Assembly: GCF_032854445.1 (NCBI RefSeq) | Contig: NC_088303.1 | Span: forward strand, 33,647,265 to 33,711,264 | Source of the DNA: Liolophura sinensis | Lineage: Eukaryota > Mollusca > Polyplacophora > Chitonida > Chitonidae | Reading direction: 5' to 3' | Length of the DNA: 64,000 nt | In this document: in pieces, positions 10,921-24,095 of the stretch | How positions within the stretch are numbered: the first letter of the stretch is position 1 | How the letters are laid out: every line of letters begins with the position of its first letter | The notes under the pieces: model-generated | The model's input: only the letters and a program-made list of their open reading frames with translations | What the model was told of the DNA's origin: nothing | Databases searched by the model: none | Position numbers and translations under genes: made by a program

Positions 10921-11558
10921 TATAGCTTCACAAAAGTACGCCCGTCTATATGCTTGTCGCCGTGCCGTCAGAAAGGCTGATGCTGCGCTGTGGACATCGT
11001 AGATGATGTTGGGCGTTGTGAACATGATTAAAATTTAGATAGAGATAATGTTTACAGATTCCCGTGATTGACAACTTATATCCATGATGGAGGTGTGATG
11101 TTTGTAATTGGAGCCGTGGGACTTGCCAGTAATGACCGAAAATGTATTATATTGGTGCAGGGTTACCCATAGAGAATTTAGGTTGGTCGGTAAGTCTTTA
11201 GATAAGTTATTACAGTGGCCGGTCGATCTGTCTGCCTCTCCGTCCATTTGTCAGTCAGTCGGTTGGATGGGCTATATTTTGCGTTTTACATGCTATGTAT
11301 CTCCTTTCTTGTAGATAAATGTTATGGGAGACTCGAGGAAAAGCCACACAGGCGGTCCAAATGACAGTAGAACGCTTCGTTTTCTTCTGTGTCGTTGCAG
11401 TGCGTGTGTACTATACTATATATTTATGTATACGTGTATGTACTATATATTTGTTTTTTGAGCACACGTACACCACTAATTAGGACGTAATAAAGGAAAG
11501 AACAAGTGAGTTCACGACTTCGGACCGTCTTGTTACAGGAGTTTTACGAGTTTTCCAT

Positions 11559-11572
11559 TTCTGACGTCAGAA
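11559..11572. promoter_or_regulatory. 14-bp palindrome with CRE core in each unit
   Basis: TTCTGACGTCAGAA is a perfect palindrome around TGACGTCA, about 730 bp upstream of the gene start. It recurs in all four units. It could be an enhancer-type CREB/ATF site; there is no other evidence. Confidence 0.4.
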
Positions 11573-13951
11573 GTGCTGCCATCTTGAACTTGATATATGC
11601 AGATATGACGATGTGTCCGTGCGTTACACTTGTCCATTTCCGGAGTTACCATGCTAACCAAATTGCTATTTTCCCGTTTTATGCTATATAGACATGTATT
11701 TCAGGATACAATTACAAGTGCTTTGCATATACTATTTTAATCTTCGGTGCATGCATAGATGCATGGGTAACCCCGTGTCACATTTCACATCACTCGTCAT
11801 CTATGCTCACCATGACAACCTGATAACCAGTTTTATACACTGCATGGAAATATGTACATCTTCCTGATCAGAGCTCAAATTCACATAATTGTACATCTGA
11901 AATAGCACATAGTTTTATCTTCAGTATTTAATAATACATCAGTGTATCCATCAAAATCCATGAAGTGCATACTTTCCCTGAGTGTTTCTCATTAAAATGA
12001 CACAAATACTTCAAATGAATAGGTGTTCACGAAATATTATCTTCACCTAAACTCATGTTAGAGACTGGGTTGTATATAGCTGTAAGCGCTTGTCCACACG
12101 ATGGTCAGTAGGACCTGCTATGTCTGTCAGGGGTTTTTGTTTCCTAGACTCTATCCGATATGAGTCAATATCCGCAGTTCTCACGGAATTGCTGGAAATG
12201 ACATAACATATTCATATACATGTATGGCTCTGGCGGTTAAGGCCCTGACCAAATTAATGAGTGAGGGCCGCTTCGGTGGCTAAATGCTTACAGGGTTAGT
12301 CTGGAAATTCAAAGACCCCTGGATCAAACACGGGTCGGGTCATACCAAAGACTTTCAAACTGGTACTCACTGCCGCCTCGCTTGGCGCAGAGCACTGAGA
12401 GGTTAAAGCAACAAAATTGATTGGTTGGCCCGGTGTCAGTGTAATATGATTGTGTGTGGTGTCACGGCTGGTGTTTTCGGCACGATATTTCAGTGCTAGC
12501 AGTACTTTGGCTGCTTGCCAGAAGAAGAAACAGTATATGTACCCAGCAGGGCGCAATGACTCGGGAGCATCTCTCCAATGCGGTCGCTGTGAATTCAAGT
12601 CCAACTCATGCTGGCTTGATCTCCGGCCGTAAGTGGATAGGTGTGACAGCAACGTGCGGATGGTTGTGGGTTCCCCTGGGCTCTGCCCGCTTTCCTTCTA
12701 TCAAAATGCTGGTTGTAGTCGTATAAGAGAAATATTCTCAGTATGGCGTAAAACACCAATGAAATGAATGAAGAAATCAGATAAGTGAAAAATTCTTCAA
12801 TACAGCATGAAACATAATCAAATACGTATAATATACAAAAAATCTCGAATAATTTTTCCATACTAAAATTCACTGAATGTAAATACATCTCTATCCCCAA
12901 CTGTAATCTGGTTCCGAGCTGAATATCGCCAATCCATCAACGAAATATTCAATCAATCTATCTAAATGTAGAGTTCAGTAAAAACATTTTTATTAAGTAC
13001 GAACACAGCAGATAGAAACAGATGGAAGAGTGTTTACTTGTAAGAGTGTATACACATGCATGGTGATTCAAATGCGGCTTTCGATTCCCTTTACCCATAA
13101 ATCAGATTGGTAGGCCCTAGCCTCCGTGGCCGAGTGGTGTAGCAAACAAGGACGGCGCAATGACCAAGAAGCTCCTACCAATGCGATCGCTGTGAGTTCA
13201 AGTCCAGCTCATGCTTGGTTTCCTCTCCCTCCGTAAATGTAATATAAATAGATCTATACCCAACAAACTGGGATTTCTTCTGAGCTGAATATCGCCAGTC
13301 AATGAACCAACAAATCAATCTGTTTATCTATATATACAGCTGGCGGAAAGAAAAAATTACCACAGGCAGTCATTTCTTGGCAGCAACGTAACGAGTTTAT
13401 TTGTAAAGGATAAGGAAAGTACAACGAAACCTTAGGCAAAGTGCATATATATCTGTGTGGCCAGATGCTGAGTACTCCTGAATGTTGTGCATCCCAGGGC
13501 CAGTGACGATTGTACACGAATCCGGCTCGTTATCAACCCGAAAGGGTTTCCTATGTCGGAAAAATGTTCTACATTGCACACGGCGTTATTCGAAAAACCA
13601 ACCATACAAGTTCGTCTTAAAGCCGCAATATCCCAGTGCCAGCTTTTTTATCTGTATCGAAGCGAATAGAAAGGTGTAAAGTTTAGCAATAGTATTGATT
13701 TGTTTTTTGCAGAAGAAATTTAGCATGGTGACAAGCTGGTATGGTCAGCGGCTGGTTAATGGGAAGGGTATGGACTGTGAAAATAAATTACTAGCTCGAA
13801 AAATGTACAATCCTTAAAATGTTTTTCGAGAAGAGGTTAACTATTTAGAAAAGTAATTTTTGTGCTCTAAACTGTGAAATTTTGCTGAAGATTGTGGCTA
13901 TCGAAAGTTTACCTGTTGATACATACACCCTTCCCAGTAAACGGCCAATGC

Positions 13952-16900
13952 TTAAGGGTCCCAGCGTGAACCGTACAGGACGTTAGTACCCTGTTCGGTA
14001 CAAACCACGCCCCTGTAGGTTACCTGGTAACACCAATAAGCCACCTCCCGAAGGCGGCCGCGTGCTGGACCCAGACGCTGCACATCGATGTTGATGCCTT
14101 GTCTTGGGTCCAGCACCACATCAACCCGGATGTCCTGGACCGGACTCCCAGAAACTCCGGGTTCCCATGCGTGTCGACCCTGGACGACCAGGCCAGTGCT
14201 GACGCCGGAATCTTCAGCGTCTGGAAACGTGGCCGCCAGGACAAGCCGGATCGCCTCAAACGTCCTGGCCACTGGCCCCAACAGAATTTGGTGGAGTCGC
14301 TCCCTTCTTGAGTTTACCTTAAAACAGAAAAAAATATTGCAAAATAACAAAATATGCCTTTACCGTCGATCAGCGAATTATTTTTGTATTGACTAAACAT
14401 GTATAACCCGTGTATAAAGCGAAGTGTATATATTGTTATCCATTAAACTATTCAATTATATGACAATTACAATTATGTCATTTTGCAAGGAATTTTGCTG
14501 TATATTTTTATGTTTAAAAATATATCACAGCTTTTCATGTCATTTATTTCAAATATGCAAAGCGGGATTTAAACTAATGGAATCTAATCTGCAACCACTA
14601 ACTGTTTTGGATGCCATGTAGTTGTTTGCATGTGGTTGTATACCACCATGGGGTACAATATATACTACAGTAAGGCTTATTTCTTACATGATTGATAAAT
14701 ATTTTCCCATCGATGGGAGGTGGTCTGGGGCAACATAGCCCTGCAGAAGTTACTGTTGTTGTTGTTCCAACATGGACCTGCAAGATATAGACAACCTAGT
14801 TAAAAGATTTGTGAATTAAATATATGTGAATTTAAGTAAAACAGTAGCCAATGAATATTATTGTATGCCTACATTTCTAAAGCGACGTTAATGGATGCCA
14901 ATACAGTCAAATCTAAAAGATGCTTATGATGCGTGAAGTCGCCAAGTAGAGCTTACGTTTTCTTGGCAGCACTTCTTGCCACTCGGAGATGCGCTTTCCT
15001 GGAATAGAAAATATATATGTAGGCCTAAGTGTATGATAAAGCCCTGATCTGTCACTAGCATATGAATAGCTATACATTTGGTAAGCTTTCCCAGACAGAT
15101 TTAATTGAACAAAAAAAAAATCACAAGACAAATATGACAATTTATTTCGGTTTTACTTTGTTGCTTTAGAAATACATGTTTTGGGACACTTCCTTGGCTC
15201 AGAGGATTAAAATTTTAAAAGATTTCCTGAGACTGTCGGTCTTCTGAGCAATTAGGTCGGAGGTTCAAATCCAGTTATTTCCACTTAGAGCATGCTGTTT
15301 AGAGCAGAAGCTTTACAACATGCCTGGAGAAGGGCAGTTCTCCGGGCACATCCGTTTCCACCACACATAAACCCAAAAGCTGCCATATGATGAAAAATTC
15401 ATCAGTGCGGTGTTAAAAAAACAAATAAAGAAGAAACATTGCCACTTACGTTTGCCTTTCTTTCCTCGAAGTGATAGTACTTTTGAATATCTTCTTCGTA
15501 ATGTTTTTTCTGAAAAAGAAATCAGATAAATGTGCCTTTTTTAATATCTTTAACTCAATTTAACAAAGGGTATACAGGGGTAGCTAATTATCAATATATA
15601 ATGGACATGGACACTAATCCTTTAAAACAATTCCAAAAGCAATGTGATGGGAGAACCTAACAGAGCCCGGGGAAAATCTTGGCTATCCGGAAGTTGCTGT
15701 CAGACCTTCTCACGCACCACTGGAAAGGAGTGTGGTTCATGCTTACTCTCAAATACCCTTGGAACCATATGGTAGAAATATATATGCAATGCATGTGAAT
15801 GAAAAACGGTTTTTCCTTCCGAAGTATACCTTTTCCCTGTTTCAGCTGCAGAAAAGCATACAGATACCAAGCCAGGGTCAACATGGCGAATGCTGGATCA
15901 AAATAACCTGAAATAAAGAAGGCAGACAATTTCAAAATTTATGCCTCTTTTTGCTGACATTAAATCTGATTCTTTCTTACTTTCATGATGTATAATGCAG
16001 AACATTTATTTCTGTTTAAATATATTTTTTAAATTCTGTATAGCTGTATGTGTTAAATTAATTGATTCCTGTTCTTCTGATTCTTGAAATGACTTGTAAT
16101 AATTTTCATGAATTTCATGAATTTCAGATTTGTTTCAGACAACAATATAGATAAAGTCTGGAAATTTCTATTAACAAAAAAATTCAGGCGATGCAAGATA
16201 AATACTGCATCCCTTACCTTGTATACTTGTAAGGCTGCACAATGGCGCCCACCACGCTGGTACAGTAGGGTTTTTCATCCTGAGAACAACCAGAAGTTTT
16301 GTGAAGAGAGATTCAAAAATCCCTTCCTGGTAACACCTATATTAGGACAAAAACAAAATAAAGTACTGAGAAAGCTTATGTTAAATAAAAGGATACATGA
16401 AAAGGTACTATCAAAAGAAGAGTATGGTTTGAAGGAAACTAAAGAAAGATAAGCCAAAAAAGTATCGGCATTTCTTAATGACCCCTGTATTTTTATGCAT
16501 ATTTTTCCATCAGTGGTCGGGAATATTCGGAAAGGACGTCATCGATGAACATACTAGGAACAACAAGCTTGGTAAAACTACTCCCCCCAAGTTGGGCTCT
16601 CTCCCTGACCCCAACAAATTTGTTCCGGTGTCACTTTTGATGTCATCACCACTTAATTAATTTTCGGACTGACCACTGGGCTTGAGGAAAACTGTAGCTT
16701 TCATTTTTGTGCCCAAAAAATAAAGGTAAGAAGCTTATTTTCTGTAATTTTATAGATCAGGCCACATTATATACTGGTAATTTAGAAATACAAACCAAGC
16801 GTTTTATGGATCATTTCAGCTGATATGATTTCAGACAACACGGTCATTCTTAATCTTTATTTGTTTTTTAGTTATTTATTTGATTGGGCGTTGCTTAACG

Positions 16901-17411
16901 TCATATTCAAGAATTTTTAACTTAAACCGGATTGCGGTAAGGTTGATGGGTGAGGGAAATAGGACCAATGACCTTTGGCAAGCTACTGACGAGCTTTCCC
17001 ACATGTGACAGTCGATTCTTTGCTCTTGTCGCGTTAGATTTTGAATTATCTTATCCTCACGATGTCTGAAGTAGCGCGTTTAACTTTTAAAGTTTGAGCT
17101 TGAATCTTTGAGGATGAACTGAAGGAGATCGTATCATGTCTTTAGCAAAATGTAAGACATTGGCGTTAAAGACAAGTTGATCAATCCATATGGCACAAAT
17201 TATGTCCGACCCGACCAAGATTCAAGGATGAATGAAATTGCTATGGTTTGTTCGTATAGATGCCATGGTTGGTGAAGATTAACTTCTATTAGAAGCAGGT
17301 AATACTTGAATTATGTACTTACTCATTATTAAGAAAGATAAGGGTTGTGTCTGCGACCCACTTCAAACCAATAAGTAACAAAAGTATCGGCAATGCTCTG
17401 ACGCTCTTCAT
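13952..17411 (-). pseudogene. Tandem gene copy 2, disrupted by coding indels
   Basis: Exons matching copy 1 are at 17323-17411, 16218-16279, 15830-15907, 15450-15509, 14957-14998, 14688-14777 and 13952-14317. Exon 6 is 90 nt instead of 89 because a GGG run is GGGG (14727-14730). This shifts the frame and brings an early stop in exon 7. Exon 7 also carries one inserted and one missing base that cancel each other, replacing residues corresponding to 172-201. All three changes are in homopolymers, so sequencing or assembly error is as likely as true decay. Splice sites and the start codon are intact. Confidence 0.65.
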
Positions 17412-17461
17412 CCTTGACGGAATACTGGCAAGTTAACATCAACTCTGGAATTTTGTGATTG

Positions 17462-17503
17462 TTACGTCACTATGGTAAGACGTCATAGTTTCCCGTGACG
17501 TCA
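17462..17503 (-). promoter_or_regulatory. CRE-like cluster upstream of gene copy 2
   Basis: Same three motifs with the same spacing as upstream of copy 1, ending in TGACGTCA at 17496-17503. Confidence 0.55.
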
Positions 17504-20500
17504 TATAGCTTCACAAAAGTACGCCCGTCTATATGCTTGTCGCCTTGCCGTCAGAAAGGCTGATGCTGCGCTGTGGACATCGTAGATGATGTTGGACGTT
17601 GTGAACATGATTAAAATTTAGATAGAGATAATGTTTACAGATTCCCGTGATTGACAACTTATATCCCATGATGGAGATGTGATGTTTGTAATTGGAGCCG
17701 TGGGACTTGCCAGTAATGACCGAAAATGTATTATATTGGTGCAGGGTTACCCATAGAGAATTTAGGTTGGTCGGTAAGCCTTTAGATAAGTTATTACAGT
17801 GGCCGGTCGATCTGTCTGCCTCTCCGTCCATTTGTCAGTCAGTCGGTTGGATGGGCTGTATTTTGCGTTTTACATGCTATGTATCTCCTTTCTTGTAGAT
17901 AAATGTTATGGGAGACTCGAGGAAAAGCCACACAGGCGGTCCAAATGACAGTAGAACGCTTCGTTTTCTTCTGTGTCGTTGCAGTGCGTGTGTACTATAC
18001 TATATATTTATGTATACGTGTATGTACTATATATTTGTTTTTTGAGCACACGTACACCACTAATTAGGACGTAATAAAGGAAAGAACAAGTGAGTTCACA
18101 ACTTCGGACCGTCTTGGTACAGGAGTTTTACGAGTTTTCCATTTCTGACGTCAGAAGTGCTGCCATCTTGAATTTGATATATGCAGATATGACGATGTGT
18201 CCGTGCGTTACACTTGTCCATTTCCGGAGTTACCATGCTAACCAAATTGCTATTTTCCCGTTTTATGCTATATAGACATGTATTTCAGGATACAATTACA
18301 AGTGCTTTGCATATACTATTTTAATCTTCGGTGCATGCATAGATGCATGGGTAACCCCGTGTCACATTTCACATCACTCGTCATCTATGCTCACCATGGC
18401 AACCTGATAACCAGTTTTATACACTGCATGGAAATATGTACATCTTCCTGATCAGAGCTCAAATTCACATAATTGTACATCTGAAATAGCACATAGTTTT
18501 ATCTTCAGTATTTAATAATACATCAGTGTATCCATCAAAATCCATAAAGTGCATACTTTCCCTGAGTGTTTCTCATTAAAATGACACAAATACTTCAAAT
18601 GAATAGGTGTTCACGAAATATTATCTTCACCTAAACTCATGTTAGAGACTGGGTTGTATATAGCTGTAAGCGCTTGTCCACACGATGGTCAGTAGGACCT
18701 GCTATGTCTGTCAGGTGTTTTTGTTTCATAGACTCTATCCGATATGAGTCAATATCCGCAGTTCTCACGGAATTGCTGGAAATGACATAACATATTCATA
18801 TACATGTATGGCTCTGGCGGTTAAGGCCCTGACCAAATTAATGAGTGAGGCCGCTTCGGTGGCTAAAATGCTTACAGGGTTAGTCTGGAAATTCAAAGAC
18901 CCCTGGATCAAACACGGGTCGGGTCATACCAAAGACTTTCAAACTGGTACTCACTGCCGCCTCGCTTGGCGCAGAGCACTGAGAGGTTAAAGCAACAAAA
19001 TTGATTGATTGGCCCGGTGTCAGTGTAATATGATTGTGTGTGGTGTCACGGCTGGTGTTTTCGGCACGATATTTCAGTGCTAGCAGTACTTTGGCTGCTT
19101 GCCAGAAGAAGAAACAGTATATGTACCCAGCAGGGCGCAATGACTCGGGAGCATCTCTCCAATGCGGTCGCTGTGAATTCAAGTCCAACTCATGCTGGCT
19201 TGATCTCCGGCCGTAAGTGGATAGGTGTGACAGCAACGTGCGGATGGTTGTGGGTTCCCCTGGGCTCTGCCCGCTTTCCTTCTATCAAAATGCTGGTTGC
19301 AGTCGTATAAGAGAAATATTCTCAGTATGGCGTAAAACACCAATGAAATGAATGAAGAAATCAAATAAGTGAAAAATTCTTCAATACAGCATGAAACATA
19401 ATCAAATACGTATAATATACAAAAAAATCTCGAATAATTTTTCCATACTAAAATTCACTGAATGTAAATACATCTCTATCCCCAAACTGTAATCTGGTTC
19501 CGAGCTGAATATCGCCAATCCATCAACGAAATATTCAATCAATCTATCTAAATGTAGAGTTCAGTAAAAACATTTTTATTAAGTACGAACACAGCAGATA
19601 GAAACAGATGGAAGAGTGTTTACTTGTAAGAGTGTATACACATGCATGGTGATTCAAATGCGGCTTTCGATTCCCTTTACCCATAAATCAGATTGGTAGG
19701 CCCTAGCCTCCGTGGCCGAGTGGTGTAGCAAACAAGGACGGCGCAATGACCAAGAAGCTCCTACCAATGCGATCGCTGTGAGTTCAAGTCCAGCTCATGC
19801 TTGGTTTCCTCTCCCTCCGTAAATGTAATATAAATAGATCTATACCCAACAAACTGGGATTTTCTTCTGAGCTGAATATCGCCAGTCAATGAACCAACAA
19901 ATCAATCTGTTTATCTATATATACAGCTGGCGGAAAGAAAAATTACCACAGGCAGTCATTTCTTGACAGCAACGTAACGAGTTTATTTGTAAAGGATAAA
20001 GAAAGTACAACGAAACCTTAGGCAAAGTGCATATATATCTGTGTGGCCAGATGCTGAGTACTCCTGAATGTTGTGCATCCCAGGGCCAGTGACGATTGTA
20101 CACGAATCCGGCTCGTTATCAACCCGAAAGGGTTTCCTATGTCGGAAAAATGTTCTACATTGCACACGGCGTTATTCGAAAAACCAACCATACAAGTTCG
20201 TCTTAAAGCCGCAATATCCCAGTGCCAGCTTTTTTTATCTGTATCGAAACGAATAGAAAGGTGTAAAGTTTAGCAATAGTATTGATTTGTTTTTTGCAGA
20301 AGAAATTTAGCATGGTGACAAGCTGGTATGGTCAGCGGCTGGTTAATGGGAAGGGTATGGACTGTGAAAATAATTTACTAGCTCGAAAAATGTACAATCC
20401 TTAAAATGTTTTTCGAGAAGAGGTTAACTATTTAGAAAAGTAATTTTTGTGCTCTAAACTGTGAAATTTTGCTGAAGATTGTGGCTATCGAAAGTTTACC

Positions 20501-20539
20501 TGTTGATACATACACCCTTCCCAGTAAACGGCCAATGGC

Positions 20540-23500
20540 TTAAGGGTCCCAGCGTGAACCGTACAGGACGTTAGTACCCTGTTCGGTACAAACCACGCCC
20601 CTGTAGGTTACCTGGTAACACCAATAAGCCACCTCCCGAAGGCGGCCGCGTGCTGGACCCAGACGCTGCACATCGATGTTGATCCCTTGTCTTGGGTCCA
20701 GCACCACATCAACCCGGATGTCCTGGGACCGGACTCCCAGAAACTCCGGGTTCCCATGCGTGTCGACCCTGGACGACCAGGCCAGTGCTGACGCCGGAAT
20801 CTTCAGCGTCTGGAACGTGGCCGCCAGGACAAGCCGGATCGCCTCAAACGTCCTGGCCACTGGCCCCAACAGAATTTGGTGGAGTCGCTCCCTTCTTGAG
20901 TTTACCTTAAAACAGAAAAAAATATTGCAAAATAACAAAATATGCCTTTACCGTCGATCAGCGAATTATTTTTGTATTGACTAAACATGTATAACCCGTG
21001 TATAAAGCGAAGTGTATATATTGTTATCCATTAAACTATTCAATTATATGACAATTACAATTATGTCATTTTGCAAGGAATTTTGCTGTATATTTTTATG
21101 TTTAAAATATATCACAGCTTTTCATGTCATTTATTTCAAATATGCAAAGCGGGATTTAAACTAATGGAATCTAATCTGCAACCACTAACTGTTTTGGATG
21201 CCATGTAGTTGTTTGCATGTGGTTGTATACCACCATGGGGTACAATATATACTACAGTAAGGCTCAACTTATTTCTTACATGATTGATAAATATTTTCCC
21301 ATCGATGGGAGGTGGTCTGGGCAACATAGCCCTGCAGAAGTTACTGTTGTTGTTGTTCCAACATGGACCTGCAAGATATAGACAACCTAGTTAAAAGATT
21401 TGTGAATTAAATATATGTGAATTTAAGTAAAACAGTAGCCAATGAATATTATTGTATGCCTACATTTCTAAAGCGACGTTAATGGATGCCAATACAGTCA
21501 AATCTAAAAGATGCTTATGATGCGTGAAGTCGCCAAGAAGAACTTACGTTTTCTTGGCAGCACTTCTTGCCACTCGGAGATGCGCTTTCCTGGAATAGAA
21601 AATATATATGTAGGCCTAAGTGTATGATAAAGCTCTGATCTGTCACTAGCATATGAATAGCTATACATTTGGTAAGCTTTCCCAGACAGATTTAATTGAA
21701 CAAAAAAAAAATCACAAGACAAATATGACAATTTATTTTCGGTTTTACTTTGTTACTTTAGAAATACATGTTTTGGGACACTTCCTTGGCTCAGAGGATT
21801 AAAATTTTAAAAGATTTCCTGAGACTGTCGGTCTTCTGAGCAATTAGGTCGGAGGTTCAAATCCAGTTATTTCCACTTAGAGCATGCTGTTTAGAGCAGA
21901 AGCTTTACAACATGAATGGAGAAGGGCAGTTCTCCGGGCACATCCGTTTCCACCACACATAAACCCAAAAGCCGCCATATGATGAAAAATTCATCAGTGC
22001 GGTGTTAAAAAAACAAATAAACAAGAAAAATTGCCACTTACGTTTGCCTTTCTTTCCTCGAAGTGATAGTACTTTTGAATATCTTCTTCGTAATGTTTTT
22101 TCTGAAAAAGAAATCAGATAAATGTGCCTTTTTTAATATCTTTAACTCAATTTAACAAAGGGTATACAGGGGTAGCTAATTATCAATATATAATGGACAT
22201 GGGCACTAATCCTTTAAAACAATTCCAAAAGCAATGTGATGGGAGGAACCTAACAGAGCCCGGGGAAAATCTTGGCTATCCGGAAGTTGCTGTCAGACCT
22301 TCTCACGCACCACTGGAAAGGAGTGTGGTTCATGCTTACTCTCAAATACCCTTGGAACCATATGGTAGAAATATATATGCAATGCATGTGAATGAAAAAC
22401 GGTTTTTCCTTCCGAAGTATACCTTTTCCCTGTTTCAGCTGCAGAAAAGCATACAGATACCAAGCCAGGGTCAACATGGCGAATGCTGGATCAAAATAAC
22501 CTGAAATAAAGAAGGCAGACAATTTCAAAATTTATGCCTCTTTTTGCTGACATTAAATCTGATTCTTTCTTACTTTCATGATGTATAATGCAGAACATTT
22601 ATTTCTGTTTAAATATATTTTTTAAATTCTGTATAGCTGTATGTGTTAAATTAATTGATTCCTGTTCTTCTGATTCTTGAAATGACTTGTAATAATTTTC
22701 ATGAATTTCATGAATTTCAGATTTGTTTTCAGACAACAATATAGATAAAGTCTGGAAATTTCTATTAACAAAAAATTCAGGCGATGCAAGATAAATACTG
22801 CATCCCTTACCTTGTATACTTGTAAGGCTGCACAATGGCGCCCACCACGCTGGTACAGTAGGGTTTTTCATCCTGAGAACAACCAGAAGTTTTGTGAAGA
22901 GAGATTCAAAAATCCCTTCCTGGTAACACCTATATTAGGACAAAAACAAAATAAAGTACTGAGAAAGCTTATGTTAAATAAAAGAATACATGAAAAGGTA
23001 CTATCAAAAGAAGAGTATGGTTTGAAGGAAACTAAAGAAAGATAAGCCAAAAAAGTATTCGGCATTTCTTAATGACCCCTGTATTTTATGCATATTTTCC
23101 ATCAGTGGTCGGGAATATTCGGAAAGGACGTCATCGATGAACATACTGGGAACAACAAGCTTGGTAAAACTACTCCCCCAAGTTGGGCTCTCTCCCTGAC
23201 CTCAACAAATTTGTTCCGGTGTCACTTTTGATGTCATCACCACTTAATTAATTTTCGGACTGACCACTGGGCTTGAGGAAAACTGTAGCTTTCATTTTTG
23301 TGCCAAAAAAAATAAAGCTAAGAAGCTTATTTTCTGTAATTTTATAGATCAGGCCACATTATATACTGGTAATTTAGAAATACAAACCAAGCGTTTTATG
23401 GATCATTTCAGCTGATATGATTTCAGACAACACGGTCATTCTTAATCTTTATTTGTTTTTTAGTTATTTATTTGATTGGGCGTTGCTTAACGTCATATTC

Positions 23501-24003
23501 AAGAATTTTTAACTTAAACCGGATTGCGGTAAGGTTGATGGGTGAAGGATATAGGACCAATGACCTTTGGCAAGCTACTGACGAGCTTTCCCATATGTGA
23601 CAGTCGATTCTTTGGCTCTTGTCGCGTTAGATTTTGAATTATCGTATCCTCACGATGTCTGAAGTAGCGCGTTTAACTTTTAAAGTTTGAGCTTGAATCT
23701 TTGAGGATGAACTGAAGGAGATCGTATCATGTCTTTAGCAAAATGTAAGACATTGGCGTTAAAGACAAGTTGATCAACCCATATGGCACAAATTATGTCT
23801 GACCCGACCAAGATTCAAAGATGAATGAAATTGCTATGGTTTGTTCGTATAGATGCCATGGTTGGTGAAGATAACTTCTATTAGAAGCAGGTAATACTTG
23901 AATTATGTACTTACTCATTATTAAGAAAGATAAGGGTTGTGTCTGCGACCCACTTCAAACCAATAAGTAACAAAAGTATCGGCAATGCTCTGACGATCTT
24001 CAT
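20540..24003 (-). CDS. Unknown leader-bearing protein, tandem gene copy 3 (7 exons, 261 aa)
   Basis: Exons are at 23915-24003, 22811-22872, 22423-22500, 22042-22101, 21548-21589, 21280-21368 and 20540-20905. Lengths equal those of copy 1 (89, 62, 78, 60, 42, 89 and 366 nt) and all phases join. Compared with copy 1, residue 3 is Ile instead of Ser and residue 28 is Asn instead of Lys. One third-position change in exon 7 is silent (GGC to GGG). The leader, second hydrophobic segment, basic sites, two-cysteine loop and C-terminal exon are otherwise unchanged. The most distal CRE-like site reads TTACCTCA and is lost in this copy's upstream region. Confidence 0.72.
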
Positions 24004-24053
24004 CCTTGACGGAATACTGGCAAGTTAACATCAACTCTGGAATTTTGTGATTG

Positions 24054-24095
24054 TTACCTCACTATGGTTAGACGTCATAGTTTCCCGTGACGTCA
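24054..24095 (-). promoter_or_regulatory. CRE-like cluster upstream of gene copy 3, one site altered
   Basis: The first motif reads TTACCTCA and has lost the CRE core. GACGTCA and TGACGTCA (24088-24095) remain. Confidence 0.5.

Larger units (their letters stand above)
5092..11672. repeat. Tandem unit 1 of 4 (6581 bp)
   Basis: The unit starts at CCCGTTTTATGCTATATAGAC, which recurs at 11673, 18257, 24848 and 31431. Units match almost base for base, with scattered substitutions and homopolymer indels. From low to high coordinate each unit holds an unidentified leader, two adjoining SINE-like segments, a SINE 5' half, the seven-exon minus-strand gene with another SINE-like repeat in its fourth intron, a SINE tail in its first intron, and the gene's CRE-bearing upstream region. 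The left flank before 5092 is unrelated to the unit's other end. Confidence 0.97.
11673..18256. repeat. Tandem unit 2 of 4 (6584 bp)
   Basis: Same layout as unit 1. It shares some variants with unit 3, for example GGTAGGCCCTAGCC near 13115 where units 1 and 4 have a shorter form. It shares others with unit 1, such as the sequence around the start codon. It has more single-base homopolymer indels in coding exons than the other units. Confidence 0.97.
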
